16,254 nucleotides of DNA from Mageeibacillus sp. UBA4314 (GCA_002394605.1 DGUI01000038.1:1-16254); one strand, 5' to 3'. Counted from the stretch's first letter, positions 1 through 7,335 are shown. Program-made: numbers and translations. The notes: generated by a model from the sequence alone, not told the origin.

Positions 1-107
1 AGGTCATTTCATAACAGTCTGAATAATCAGACTATTGTCACATGATCTGTCCGACCCTCAGGATTCCGGTCTTTACTGCACTAATGCAAAGGTGTCCCTG
101 GTGTCAT
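1..107. repeat. Rearranged fragment of the structured repeat family (copy C)
   Basis: The first 13 bases are the exact reverse complement of 16238-16250. They are followed by a perfect 7-bp stem with a 4-base loop, AGTCTGA/TCAGACT, at 16-33, the same core used in the 52-bp arrays at 7076 and 16087. Bases 71-107 match 15827-15863 in the same orientation at 34 of 37 positions, and contain the motif GTGTCCCTGGTGTCAT. No cloverleaf is present here, and the hairpin module lies on the opposite side of the GTGTC module compared with copy B. This is therefore a shuffled or truncated relative, not a full copy. Confidence 0.7.
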
Positions 108-113
108 CTGTCC

Positions 114-219
114 CTCTCCAAATTCTCTCCAAATTCTCTCCCAATCCTCTACACCCACTCCCCTACCCACGCGAATACTGATCTCCATCCTCTCCACCCA
201 CTCCCCCACCGGCGCGAAT
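114..219. repeat. Short pyrimidine-rich direct repeats
   Basis: Two simple repeats sit between the copy C fragment and the flavodoxin terminator. CTCTCCAAATT is repeated at 114-124 and 125-135, with a partial third unit to 141. A 31-base unit starting CCTCTMCACCCACTCC and ending GCGAAT occurs at 146-176 and, with a few mismatches, at 189-219. The stretch is almost free of G on the plus strand up to about 170. No convincing gene is seen; the minus-strand reading frames here lack ribosome binding sites. Confidence 0.6.
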
Positions 220-250
220 GACAATTTCTCGCAGATCCCTGGACCCCGCC

Positions 251-289
251 AGCCAATAAAAAACGCAAATGGGTGCAACCCATTTGCGT
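251..289 (-). terminator. Terminator of the lipoprotein-EAL-flavodoxin operon
   Basis: A perfect 11-bp stem (263-273 with 279-289) and a 5-base loop are followed on the minus strand by a T-rich tract at 251-262. It lies 33 bases beyond the flavodoxin stop codon, the position expected for a Rho-independent terminator ending the minus-strand operon. Confidence 0.9.
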
Positions 290-321
290 CCTGTTATGCT
301 CGCGACTGAAATCCGCAGCGC

Positions 322-804
322 CTATACCCCATACCCGGCTGCCCATTCCTTGAGCTTATCCCGGGTTATCTTTGCGGGGAGCCTTTTTCCTTCGAGTACC
401 TCCGCTGAGGGAGCTGATTCCTTCAGATTCTTAGCCGTATCGCCGAGACCTGATGTTCCGGATGTTGCAAACGGTATAACCGTCTTCCCGCTAAAATCAT
501 GCGCTTCCATGAATGTATCGATGATCGAAGGTTCACGGTACCACCAGATCGGGAAACCGACGAAGATGATATCATAAGGACTTACATCGACCTGAGTCTC
601 AGAAGATATCTCAGGTCTGCAGGACCTGTCTTTCATTTCGACAGAGGAACGCGACTTGCGGTTCATCCAGTTGAGGTCCGCTTTCGTGTAGGGATCTGCC
701 GGAACTATTTCATAAAGGTCAGCACCTATAACGTCTGCGAGATTGCCTGCAACACGGCGTGTCACGCCACTCGCACTGAAAAATGCAACAAGAACTTTTG
801 CCAT
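322..804 (-). CDS. Flavodoxin family protein
   Basis: A 160-aa soluble flavodoxin, expected to bind FMN and carry electrons or act as a small NAD(P)H:quinone-type reductase; the partner is unknown. The N-terminal strand and loop FFSASGVTRRVA (residues 8-19) is in the FMN-phosphate-loop position. FVGFPIWWYREPS (81-93) and FATSGTSGLG (112-121) match the other flavin-contacting loops of the Flavodoxin_4 type. The reading frame continues 53 codons further upstream, but ATG at 804 is chosen because GGAGGT lies 7 bases before it and the family N-terminus begins there. The start is 4 bases after the stop of the EAL gene, with the ribosome binding site inside that gene's last codons, so translation is probably coupled. 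The substrate cannot be inferred. Confidence 0.9.
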   Translation of the reverse strand: MAKVLVAFFSASGVTRRVAGNLADVIGADLYEIVPADPYTKADLNWMNRKSRSSVEMKDRSCRPEISSETQVDVSPYDIIFVGFPIWWYREPSIIDTFMEAHDFSGKTVIPFATSGTSGLGDTAKNLKESAPSAEVLEGKRLPAKITRDKLKEWAAGYGV

Positions 805-808
805 AAGA

Positions 809-2605
809 TCAACCTCCAATATATTTCTCAAATTCATCGACCGGGATCGGTCTGCTGTAGTAATAACCCTGAACGATGTCGCACCCGAGTTCGCGCAGGC
901 GGTCCACCTGTTCAGCACGCTCGGCACCTTCTGCGAGACACTCGAAGCCAAGTTCACCTGCAAGTGTTATGATGTGCTTGATGACGAGGACATCAGCGCG
1001 CCTCTCGGATTCGCCTCCGAGATGGTCGACGAAACTCTTGTCTATCTTAAGCGTATCGAGCGGCATCTGCGTCAATAGCGACAGGGATGAATATCCTGTG
1101 CCGAAGTCATCCATCGATGTCTTGAAGCCAAGAGCGCGCAGCTCGGCCAGCACGCTTACAAGGTGTTCTGTGTTGTCGTAGGATGCGCTTTCGGTGAGTT
1201 CAAAATCGATCAGTGAATGATCGACTCCGTAGCTGTCAACGATACTGCACAGATGCGGTATCAAGTTATCGTCGTACAGTCTGTCGCGTGACAGGTTGCA
1301 GGATACCGGATAGAGCTTAAGCCCCTTCTCTTTCCACTTGGCAAGCGCGTGACAGACGTGCACGAGAACGATGTCATCGATTCGTCCGATCGAGCCGTCC
1401 TTCTCAAAGAACGGAACGAAGCTCTTCGGCGACAGGAAATCGCGGCTCTTGTAGTTCCATCTTATCAGCGCCTCAGCACCCGCCAGTTCATTACGCTGGA
1501 TGTTGTACTTCGGCTGCATATAGACGGCGAACTCGTCATTCTCGATTGCAGTCTCAAGATACGCTTTGATGAAATTGCCCCACGAGAGATCATTATGCAT
1601 GCGGTCAGTGTAGATGATGATGTCGGTCTTGTTGTGCGACTGACCCAAAGCCTGCGCCATCTTGCCGGCGTCGGCTGCGCGGTTGGCCGACAGGAGCGAC
1701 CTCGGCATCATGACGACGCCGCACCTGTAATAGATGTTGTATGTGGGATCCACGTCGAGGCGGGAGATGCTGTCGAACATCTCAGAGAGGCGCGCGATAG
1801 TCTCCTCCTCCGGCATGTCCTTGATCATCATCGCGAAATTATCGTCGTGGCACCTCGCACTCGCGTAAACAAAATCAGCCTCGTTCATCGCCTTGACGAC
1901 ATTGCACAGCACGCGGTTGGCCGCGATGTGCCCGTACACTTCATTTATGACCCTGAAGTCCTTGATGTCGAAATGCACGAACGCATAATCCGTTATCCCA
2001 TAATCCATCGGCATCTCCAGATATGACACCAGATGGTTCCAGTTGTAGTGTCCCGTGATCGGATCCGTGAACGCTTTCTTGTAGAGGTAATCTTTCGCAA
2101 AAGAATCAGAATCATCCCTTATGACTTTCCCGGCATGGTCATTGTCGAGATTCCACTCGTGGATGATGCGGATCTTCGTGTTGTCCGTAAACCACGCCAC
2201 CACTTCAGGATCCCTCCTGATCGACAGGTCGGTATAGACCCTGTGCGCGTCATCGTCTTCAGCGATATGCTCGAAGACTTCCTTCACGCTCTTCCAATCC
2301 ATCTCGATCTCATTATCGATCTCGATCGAATAGAAGAACGCCGCATCGAGTATTACTTTCTCAAGCCCATCCGGATACTTGATGCGCGCGTCATTCTCCC
2401 TGTACTCGACACCCAGGACATCCCTGCCAAGAGACTTCACACGGTACACCCCGGGCACATCATACGTCCCGAAAGCCCCCGAACACGCCTGAAGTTCTTC
2501 CGGCAGCTTCCCTGCGCGGTATGCCTCTATGCCGGCTTCACTCACATCGACATAATAGAGGATCCTCCTGGGTTTATAAAGCTGGTTAAGTTTGTTGATG
2601 AACAC
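809..2605 (-). CDS. Degenerate GGDEF plus EAL domain protein (probable c-di-GMP phosphodiesterase)
   Basis: 598 aa, cytoplasmic, no membrane segment seen. About 170 N-terminal residues are unrecognised. A GGDEF-like fold follows (about 174-335): its entry KAFTDPITGHYN and the FDIKDF/NEVYGH strand are clear, but the signature is HDDNF, so diguanylate cyclase activity is unlikely. The EAL domain (about 345-590) keeps the catalytic set: E of AEALIRW (378), N of CNLSRD, E of FELTES, DD of MDDFGTGYSS, K of LKIDKSF, E of LAEGAE and Q of VQGYYYS. It should hydrolyse c-di-GMP. GTG at 2605 is preferred over GTG at 2623 because AAGGAG lies 7 bases before it. It starts 11 bases after the upstream lipoprotein stop and runs into flavodoxin 4 bases later, so it is the middle gene of an operon. 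Confidence 0.92.
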   Translation of the reverse strand: MFINKLNQLYKPRRILYYVDVSEAGIEAYRAGKLPEELQACSGAFGTYDVPGVYRVKSLGRDVLGVEYRENDARIKYPDGLEKVILDAAFFYSIEIDNEIEMDWKSVKEVFEHIAEDDDAHRVYTDLSIRRDPEVVAWFTDNTKIRIIHEWNLDNDHAGKVIRDDSDSFAKDYLYKKAFTDPITGHYNWNHLVSYLEMPMDYGITDYAFVHFDIKDFRVINEVYGHIAANRVLCNVVKAMNEADFVYASARCHDDNFAMMIKDMPEEETIARLSEMFDSISRLDVDPTYNIYYRCGVVMMPRSLLSANRAADAGKMAQALGQSHNKTDIIIYTDRMHNDLSWGNFIKAYLETAIENDEFAVYMQPKYNIQRNELAGAEALIRWNYKSRDFLSPKSFVPFFEKDGSIGRIDDIVLVHVCHALAKWKEKGLKLYPVSCNLSRDRLYDDNLIPHLCSIVDSYGVDHSLIDFELTESASYDNTEHLVSVLAELRALGFKTSMDDFGTGYSSLSLLTQMPLDTLKIDKSFVDHLGGESERRADVLVIKHIITLAGELGFECLAEGAERAEQVDRLRELGCDIVQGYYYSRPIPVDEFEKYIGG

Positions 2606-2616
2606 GATCTGTCTCC

Positions 2617-3465
2617 TTAGCACGGCCCGTAATTGTCGTACACTCCGCCGCCTGCCGGTATCTCCATGCCCTTGACGAAGTAACAGAGCTTCCCCTTCTT
2701 ATTCACATAAGGGATCGCGCTGTTCAGAGTCTTACTGCTGATGGCCTTGTTGTACATGCTCTTGTAGTCCTTCGTCCACTTAGCGTCCTTCCAGTACTTT
2801 ATGATCGCCTTCTTGGCGCGGGAATTGAACTTTGATGAACTGATGCCGTATGCTTTCAGCATGCCCTTGCGGTCCAGCTTCTTGCCGGTCTCCCTCGAAA
2901 TGTTATAGATGTAATGATCGCTCTCTTCCCAGTCTTCATCGTACTGAACCGAAATGAAGATCGACACATACTTCTTTCCGACGTAGTAAGTGTAATCGAC
3001 CTTGTTCTTTTTGGCAGCCTTCTGGACCTTGCTCTTCATCTCCTTGTTGACCTTGCTCGTATCAACCCCTTCGATCTTTACCTTCGGGATACGGGAAGTT
3101 ACGGTTCCGATGAATCTTGTCTTGATCTTCTTTTTATATGCATTGGTGACCGTGACCTTGCCAAGTGTCTTCTTGGCAGTTGTTGCCTCCGTAACATTAA
3201 CATCATCGCCATCATCTTCATCATCGAAATCAGGTTCGTCAGGCTCGTAATCATCACGTTCCACCACCGGAGGCAGAGTCTCGATCGTATTGGACGGATC
3301 CACATCAGGAACGACCCACTTACCGCCGTCACCTCCGTCAGATCCAGCGGCAGACCCATCCGTATTTCCATTCTTAATGACATCTTCAACCTTGCAGCCT
3401 GCCATGGCACAGATCATGAGCGACAGGATAAGCGCAGCTGTTGTAATTCTCGTTATATTCTTCAT
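2617..3465 (-). CDS. Lipoprotein with acidic linker and RsiV/DUF3298-like domain
   Basis: 282 aa. A signal peptide ends in the lipobox AMAGC with Cys24 as the lipidation site, so the protein should be anchored outside the membrane. A Gly/Ser/Asp-rich and then strongly acidic linker (about residues 30-100) includes a run of Asp and Glu around DFDDEDDGDD. The C-terminal part, from about IPKVKIEGVD onward, is lysine-rich. Phrases such as YVSIFISVQYDE and HYIYNISRETGKKL resemble the DUF3298/RsiV-type extracellular fold; this assignment is by pattern only. ATG at 3465 is used rather than an upstream in-frame ATG because GGAGGT is 5 bases before it and the signal peptide starts there. It is the first gene of the operon with the EAL and flavodoxin genes. 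Its ligand is unknown. Confidence 0.8.
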   Translation of the reverse strand: MKNITRITTAALILSLMICAMAGCKVEDVIKNGNTDGSAAGSDGGDGGKWVVPDVDPSNTIETLPPVVERDDYEPDEPDFDDEDDGDDVNVTEATTAKKTLGKVTVTNAYKKKIKTRFIGTVTSRIPKVKIEGVDTSKVNKEMKSKVQKAAKKNKVDYTYYVGKKYVSIFISVQYDEDWEESDHYIYNISRETGKKLDRKGMLKAYGISSSKFNSRAKKAIIKYWKDAKWTKDYKSMYNKAISSKTLNSAIPYVNKKGKLCYFVKGMEIPAGGGVYDNYGPC

Positions 3466-3484
3466 GGTGCACCTCCATAACAAG

Positions 3485-3490
3485 ATTATA
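3485..3490 (-). promoter_or_regulatory. Possible -10 box for the lipoprotein-EAL-flavodoxin operon
   Basis: A perfect TATAAT reads on the minus strand 19 bases upstream of the ribosome binding site region of the lipoprotein start at 3465. No good -35 box is visible; the right distance upstream falls in the T-tract of the preceding terminator. The call rests on the -10 and its location alone. Confidence 0.4.
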
Positions 3491-3502
3491 ACAGTATACA
3501 TA

Positions 3503-3546
3503 ATAAAAATGCCGGGTAAGTTCATTTACCTGAACATTACCCGGCA
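3503..3546 (-). terminator. Terminator of the beta-helix lipoprotein gene
   Basis: A 10-bp GC-rich stem, TGCCGGGTAA (3510-3519) with TTACCCGGCA (3537-3546), carries an inner GTTCA/TGAAC stem. On the minus strand it runs straight into TTTTTATTA. It lies 25 bases beyond the stop codon at 3571 and separates this gene from the next operon. Confidence 0.9.
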
Positions 3547-3570
3547 AACTCTTATCCTGCATTACCGTCT

Positions 3571-4917
3571 TCAAGGCTTATGAGGCGCCTTTCCGCCGTC
3601 ACCCGGCTTGCCTCCTGCCGGCGGATCTCCGGGAGGTGGATCACCCGGCTTGCCGTCCGGAGCATTTCCGGAGGAACCTGTCCCTGTTGTCATCTCAATG
3701 GCCGTTCCCGTCATGGCGCCGCCGCCATAAGCTGCACCGTTCACATAGAGCGTATGTCCATTCAGATCGATACACCCTTCTTCGCAGGCCAGCGAAGTTA
3801 CATAGGAATCACCGGTAAGGACCCAGGTGGAGCCGGACTCTATCTCGACATAGACCTCGCCTGTCTTATCCGCGTTAACTGTACCGGTATAGACGGTACC
3901 GGATGACAGATACATGTTAAGTGCAGATACGTCATCAACGACGATGTCTCCTTCAGTTGTCTCATTTCGCAGGTATAGGTTGACCTTGCCGCCGTTGGAT
4001 CCTTCCGAACCCCAGCCTGCAGCTGCCGCCCTGAGGAACACACCGGAAGAATCTTCATTAACTATGGACACGTTCTCAAGAGTGATATCTGCGACCGTAT
4101 TGTTCACAAAGAAAACATCACCGTTCTTATTGGTCAGCGACCCTCCGTTCATCGTATAGGAAGCCTTTCCTTCAGCCGCGTCACCGGACATCGACTGATA
4201 GATCATTACCGCCTGGTACCATGAGGACTTGTCGCTGTTCTTTGTATTGTTGTCAGCGGTCAAAGAGACGTTGTTAAGTGTCACGGAATTCTTTCCTTCT
4301 ACGACCACACCCTGGGAAGCTGTCGACTCCATCCCGGCATCGCTGACCGTTATGTCAGCAGTCGAATAGATCACAGGGGATCCCTTACCTTCAGTCTTAT
4401 AAGTTCCGCCTGTTACAGTTACCGTTCCGCCTCCGCGGTCAGACCTGATCGCCGCCGACGAATTACCTGTTGTATGGATATCAAGGTTATTGGCATTCAT
4501 CGTTCCGCCGCCAGTCGTCATCAGTCCGCCTGAGCAGTCGCCGCTCGTCGTGATCTTCGAATCACTGATGTTGACGGTCGTTCCTTCGCCATACGCGAAA
4601 ACGGCATTCGCATGTTTTCCTGCCGTATCAGCTTCGATATTACTGAGAGTCAATGTCGCTCCGTCCGTTGCAAATACGGCTGAGTTGTCGCCATAAAAAT
4701 CCGCCTCATCACCCTGGTCGGAATCACCGGTCTTAGTTATCTTTATGTTTGAATATTCGGCCGTCTCTCCGCTTGCTTCGATCACATGTTCACCATCAGC
4801 CGTGCTGATAAGATCACCAGTCGCGTTGCTCTGCTGCGTACTGCATCCTGCTGCTGTCAGCGAGAATATAAGTGCCGTTGCAGCAGATGAGATCTTCAAT
4901 AGTCTTTTGCTGTTCAT
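3571..4917 (-). CDS. Beta-helix (pectate-lyase-like) surface lipoprotein
   Basis: 448 aa. The signal peptide ends in LTAAGC (Cys25), so it should be a lipoprotein on the outer face of the membrane. Residues about 45-380 are a long series of short strands with alternating hydrophobic residues, Asn/Thr/Ser turns and repeated patterns such as ATLTLSNIEAD, TTVNISDSKIT and NSVTLNNVSLT, typical of right-handed parallel beta-helix proteins. No pectinase active-site motif was recognised, so enzymatic function is not claimed; adhesion or polysaccharide binding are possible. The tail from about 410 is Gly/Pro/Lys-rich (PGDPPPGDPP), perhaps a wall-spanning segment, although this is unusual at the C-terminus of an N-terminally anchored protein. 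AGGAGG lies 8 bases before the ATG. It is monocistronic, with its own promoter and terminator. Confidence 0.85.
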   Translation of the reverse strand: MNSKRLLKISSAATALIFSLTAAGCSTQQSNATGDLISTADGEHVIEASGETAEYSNIKITKTGDSDQGDEADFYGDNSAVFATDGATLTLSNIEADTAGKHANAVFAYGEGTTVNISDSKITTSGDCSGGLMTTGGGTMNANNLDIHTTGNSSAAIRSDRGGGTVTVTGGTYKTEGKGSPVIYSTADITVSDAGMESTASQGVVVEGKNSVTLNNVSLTADNNTKNSDKSSWYQAVMIYQSMSGDAAEGKASYTMNGGSLTNKNGDVFFVNNTVADITLENVSIVNEDSSGVFLRAAAAGWGSEGSNGGKVNLYLRNETTEGDIVVDDVSALNMYLSSGTVYTGTVNADKTGEVYVEIESGSTWVLTGDSYVTSLACEEGCIDLNGHTLYVNGAAYGGGAMTGTAIEMTTGTGSSGNAPDGKPGDPPPGDPPAGGKPGDGGKAPHKP

Positions 4918-4948
4918 TTAAGATACCTCCTTAACGGGATCTGAACGA

Positions 4949-4982
4949 AGTATAACAACCGAAGCTTAAATGAAGCTTAAAG
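4949..4982 (-). promoter_or_regulatory. Promoter with 11-bp direct repeats upstream of the beta-helix lipoprotein
   Basis: On the minus strand TATACT (4949-4954) is a good -10 box. Two copies of TTTAAGCTTC follow upstream with exact 11-bp spacing (4961-4970 and 4972-4981), covering the place where a -35 box should be; no consensus -35 is present. Direct repeats one helical turn apart, ending about ten bases before the -10, are the layout of OmpR/PhoB-type response-regulator sites. That reading is inference; no such regulator is in the window. Confidence 0.5.
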
Positions 4983-4991
4983 AAATGCAAT

Positions 4992-5018
4992 AAAAAAGTG
5001 ATCTTCCAGAGATCACTT
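4992..5018 (-). terminator. Terminator overlapping the end of the 50-aa ORF
   Basis: A perfect 9-bp stem, AAGTGATCT (4996-5004) with AGATCACTT (5010-5018), has a 5-base loop. On the minus strand it is followed by TTTTTTATT. The stem includes the last codon and stop of the small ORF at 5013-5165, so this terminator ends its transcript and possibly that of preA. Confidence 0.85.
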
Positions 5019-5165
5019 ATATTCAAGTTCTTCGAGCATCGTTCTGAAATCAACGAGGTCAAGATCCGTCATCTCCGAGGGCGACTTCCCCATCAGCCAG
5101 GGCAGGCCCATGGTGCTCTGGTCGCTTCCGTTCTTCTTGTCAACACTGTAAGTCAGTTTCTCCAT
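5013..5165 (-). CDS. Small protein of unknown function (50 aa)
   Basis: A 50-aa reading frame starting MEKLTYSVDKKNGSDQ and ending LEELEYK. The support is a GAGGTGG ribosome binding site 7 bases before the ATG, fit between preA and a strong terminator that begins at its stop codon, and normal-looking codons. It is hydrophilic, with no signal peptide or membrane segment; the middle has GLPWLMGKSP and the C-terminus is acidic and leucine-rich, probably helical. It lies 105 bases downstream of preA on the same strand and may share its transcript. Part of the ribosome binding site (GAGG) can pair with an upstream CCTC in a weak 5-bp hairpin (5176-5193). The family was not recognised. Confidence 0.65.
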   Translation of the reverse strand: MEKLTYSVDKKNGSDQSTMGLPWLMGKSPSEMTDLDLVDFRTMLEELEYK

Positions 5166-5270
5166 AACAGGACCACCTCAACCGTTGCTGAGGATATTCT
5201 ACTACTCTTTTGCAGATTCAAAAGAGTCATTTCCAAAACGACCCGTAAATGTAATCTTGACCAGGAGAAG

Positions 5271-6767
5271 TCAGCCTCTCCTTATCCTCTTCCCCCGCGG
5301 CGATATCGCATCCGACGGACAGACGATAACGCACAGGTGACAGCCGACGCATTTCGCGCCGTTGAGCTTGGGAACGCGCCCTTCGAAAGTAATAGCCTGA
5401 TGCCCGCCGTCACTGCATGAGATCACGCATCTGCCGCATCCGTTACACTTGTCTGTATCAAACCTCGGGAACTGTATCGTGTCCCTCTCGAGCACATTCG
5501 TCGTGTCACTGACGGAATCGATCCCTGAACCTATAATGTCCTTAACGGAACTGATGTTCATCTGCGCCAGGTAGTAGTTAAGTCCCGCCTTCAGGTCATC
5601 GATGATACGGTAGCCGTACTGCATGACAGCTGTCGTGACCTGGACCGATCCCGCGCCCATGAGGATGAACTCCAGCGCATCTCTCCAGGTCTCAACGCCG
5701 CCCATTCCGGTAATGTGAGAATCCCTGACCGCCGGGTTGTGCGCGAGTTCGGATATGAATCTCAGCGCGACCGGCTTGACTGCATTTCCGCTGTATCCGC
5801 CTACTGCCGACCTTCCCTTGACCGCAGGAGCAGATACGAACGTATACGGACTGACACCGATTATGCTCTTGATCGTATTGATCGCAGCGATCCCGTCCGC
5901 ACCGCCGCGTATCGCTGCTTCAGCCGCCGGACTCATATTGGCGACGTTCGGAGTGAGTTTCGCGATGACAGGTATGTCCGTTCCCCTCTTAGCCGCGCGG
6001 GTGAACCTCTCGACGAGTTCGGGGATCTGCCCGATGTCGGAACCAAGGCCATCCTCCTGCATGTTCGGGCACGAGAAATTAAGCTCTACCGCATCTGCAC
6101 CGTTCTCCCCGCACAAGCGCGCCAATTCCTCCCATTCTGCCTCGTCCTGACCCATGATCGATGCCAGGATGAACTTCTCCGGATACTTGCTCTTCAGGCG
6201 CCTGAACACCTCCATGTTCTCGGCAACGCTGTGGTCGGACAACTGCTCTATGTTCTTGAACCCGATGATGCTCCCGTTGTCCCCCGTTATCGCGGAATAC
6301 CTCGGCGACGCCTCATGGATGTCGAGCGAGCACACCGTCTTATAACAGACACCTGCCCACCCCGCTTCGAAAGCCCTGGCACACATATCATACGTCGCTG
6401 ACACAGCCGATGACGACAGCAGGAAAGGATTCTCCAGCGGTATCCCGCACAGTTCGCATCTAAGCCTGTTCTCATCCTCGGGAATGTCTATCTCCGCCAC
6501 AGGTCTTACTTCATCTACAAGGCGCGTCATGAGCGACTTTATCTGAACCTTTCCTGACTTGATGCACGCCTTCTCACACGGTGCATCACAGGAAGCACAG
6601 GGATTGCCGTCAGGCATCCCGAGTGCCGCAACATCAGGGTTGTCAAACCATACACTTCTCAAGTACCCGGCCGGATCCATATTAGGGCAGGCAGCACTGC
6701 ACGGTGCGTCCAGGCACAGGGAACAATCTATCATGTCAGCTCTCTTGATTGGATTCCTGTATATCAT
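5271..6767 (-). CDS. preA: PreA-like dihydropyrimidine dehydrogenase, Fe-S/FMN subunit with extra N-terminal Cys domain
   Basis: 498 aa, cytoplasmic. It should reduce uracil or thymine to the dihydro form (or the reverse) using FMN and iron-sulfur clusters. Residues 15-68 carry two cysteine groups, CSLCLDAPCSAACP and CASCDAPCEKAC, like the N-terminal cluster domain of mammalian DPD and of bacterial PreT. Residues about 103-420 are the dihydroorotate-dehydrogenase-like FMN barrel, with NFSCPNMQ (catalytic Cys233 by analogy with the DPD NLSCPHG loop), AKLTPN and GMGGVETW. The C-terminus has two ferredoxin motifs, CNGCGRCVISC (441-451) and CVGCHLCVIVCP (473-484). The protein is about 90 residues longer than E. 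coli PreA because of the N-terminal domain, and no FAD/NAD subunit (PreT) is adjacent. AAGGAGG lies 5 bases before the ATG. A related flavin dehydrogenase with another substrate cannot be excluded. Confidence 0.88.
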   Translation of the reverse strand: MIYRNPIKRADMIDCSLCLDAPCSAACPNMDPAGYLRSVWFDNPDVAALGMPDGNPCASCDAPCEKACIKSGKVQIKSLMTRLVDEVRPVAEIDIPEDENRLRCELCGIPLENPFLLSSSAVSATYDMCARAFEAGWAGVCYKTVCSLDIHEASPRYSAITGDNGSIIGFKNIEQLSDHSVAENMEVFRRLKSKYPEKFILASIMGQDEAEWEELARLCGENGADAVELNFSCPNMQEDGLGSDIGQIPELVERFTRAAKRGTDIPVIAKLTPNVANMSPAAEAAIRGGADGIAAINTIKSIIGVSPYTFVSAPAVKGRSAVGGYSGNAVKPVALRFISELAHNPAVRDSHITGMGGVETWRDALEFILMGAGSVQVTTAVMQYGYRIIDDLKAGLNYYLAQMNISSVKDIIGSGIDSVSDTTNVLERDTIQFPRFDTDKCNGCGRCVISCSDGGHQAITFEGRVPKLNGAKCVGCHLCVIVCPSDAISPRGKRIRRG

Positions 6768-6821
6768 ATCGCCCTCCTTATATTGGGAGTGTATAGTTAT
6801 ATTTTATCAAACGAACGGGAT

Positions 6822-6849
6822 AATAAAAACCCGGGCTGTAAAGCCCGGG
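6822..6849 (-). terminator. Strong minus-strand terminator upstream of preA
   Basis: A perfect 8-bp G+C-rich stem, CCCGGGCT (6830-6837) with AGCCCGGG (6842-6849), and a GTAA loop are followed on the minus strand by TTTTTATT. There is no minus-strand coding gene upstream of it for over 2 kb, so it either ends a short RNA starting near 6885 or is a leader attenuator before preA. Confidence 0.85.
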
Positions 6850-6885
6850 CAAAGGGAGTGTTATGAAGATTATGTTTGCCTTGAT
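6822..6885 (-). ncRNA. Possible short RNA or attenuated leader (about 65 nt)
   Basis: On the minus strand a perfect TATAAT lies at 6892-6897. A transcript starting about seven bases later, near 6885, would end after about 65 nt at the strong terminator at 6822-6849. No good -35 box is visible and no ribosome binding site lies between, so a coding role is unlikely. It could instead be an upstream start for preA with attenuation. No known RNA family was recognised. Confidence 0.3.
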
Positions 6886-7075
6886 GATGTCATTATAGCT
6901 TTCTTCCCTGCCACAAATTCAGTAAAAATGAATAAGAAACGTGTGAAAAGTGTGTGAAAGCAGATCTATTCTCACCTTATGACATTCTTCTCCATCACCG
7001 ATCTCATCATCCGGATCGTCTTATTATTCCATCGGATCTGTGTCCGGTGAGCCATAGGCCATGTAATATCGGGAA
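6850..7075. other. Gene-free spacer before repeat copy A
   Basis: About 225 bases with stop codons in all frames and no ribosome binding site followed by a usable start. Apart from the candidate minus-strand -10 at 6892-6897, nothing recognisable is seen. Confidence 0.6.
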
Positions 7076-7335
7076 TATTCAGACGAACGTTCAGACTAGA
7101 GGCCGTTAGTCTGAGTGCTTGTCTGACTATTCAGACTATCGTTCAGACTGGAGACGGTTAGTCTGAGTGCTTGTCTGACTATTCAGACTATCGTTCAGAC
7201 TGGAGGCGGTTAGTCTGAGTGCTTGTCTGACTATTCAGACGAACGTTCAGACCGGAGGCGGTTAGTCTGAGTGCTTGTCTGACTATTCAGACTATCGTTC
7301 AGACTAGAAGTGCTTAGTCTGAGTGCTTGTCTGAA
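7076..7335 (+). repeat. 52-bp tandem array, five units
   Basis: The anchor CGTTCAGACT recurs at 7088, 7140, 7192, 7244 and 7296, an exact 52-bp period. Each unit can fold into two hairpins with related stems: CAGACT/AGTCTG around a 10-base GGAGGCGGTT-type loop, and GTCTGA/TCAGAC around a CTAT-type loop. Units differ by a few bases, mostly in loops and linkers (for example GACTATCG versus GACGAACG). Confidence 0.9.

Noticed and set aside
81..346. Two minus-strand frames of 65 codons near the window start
   Set aside because: They run through short simple repeats and across the flavodoxin terminator, and lack ribosome binding sites.
5204..5227. Hairpin ACTCTTTTG/CAAAAGAGT between preA and the 50-aa ORF as a preA terminator
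   Set aside because: The stem is 9 bp, but no T-tract follows on the minus strand and the G+C content is low; termination there is doubtful.
7076..7335. 52-bp array as a CRISPR array
   Set aside because: The whole 52-bp unit is repeated, with no variable spacers between repeats, and no cas genes are present.
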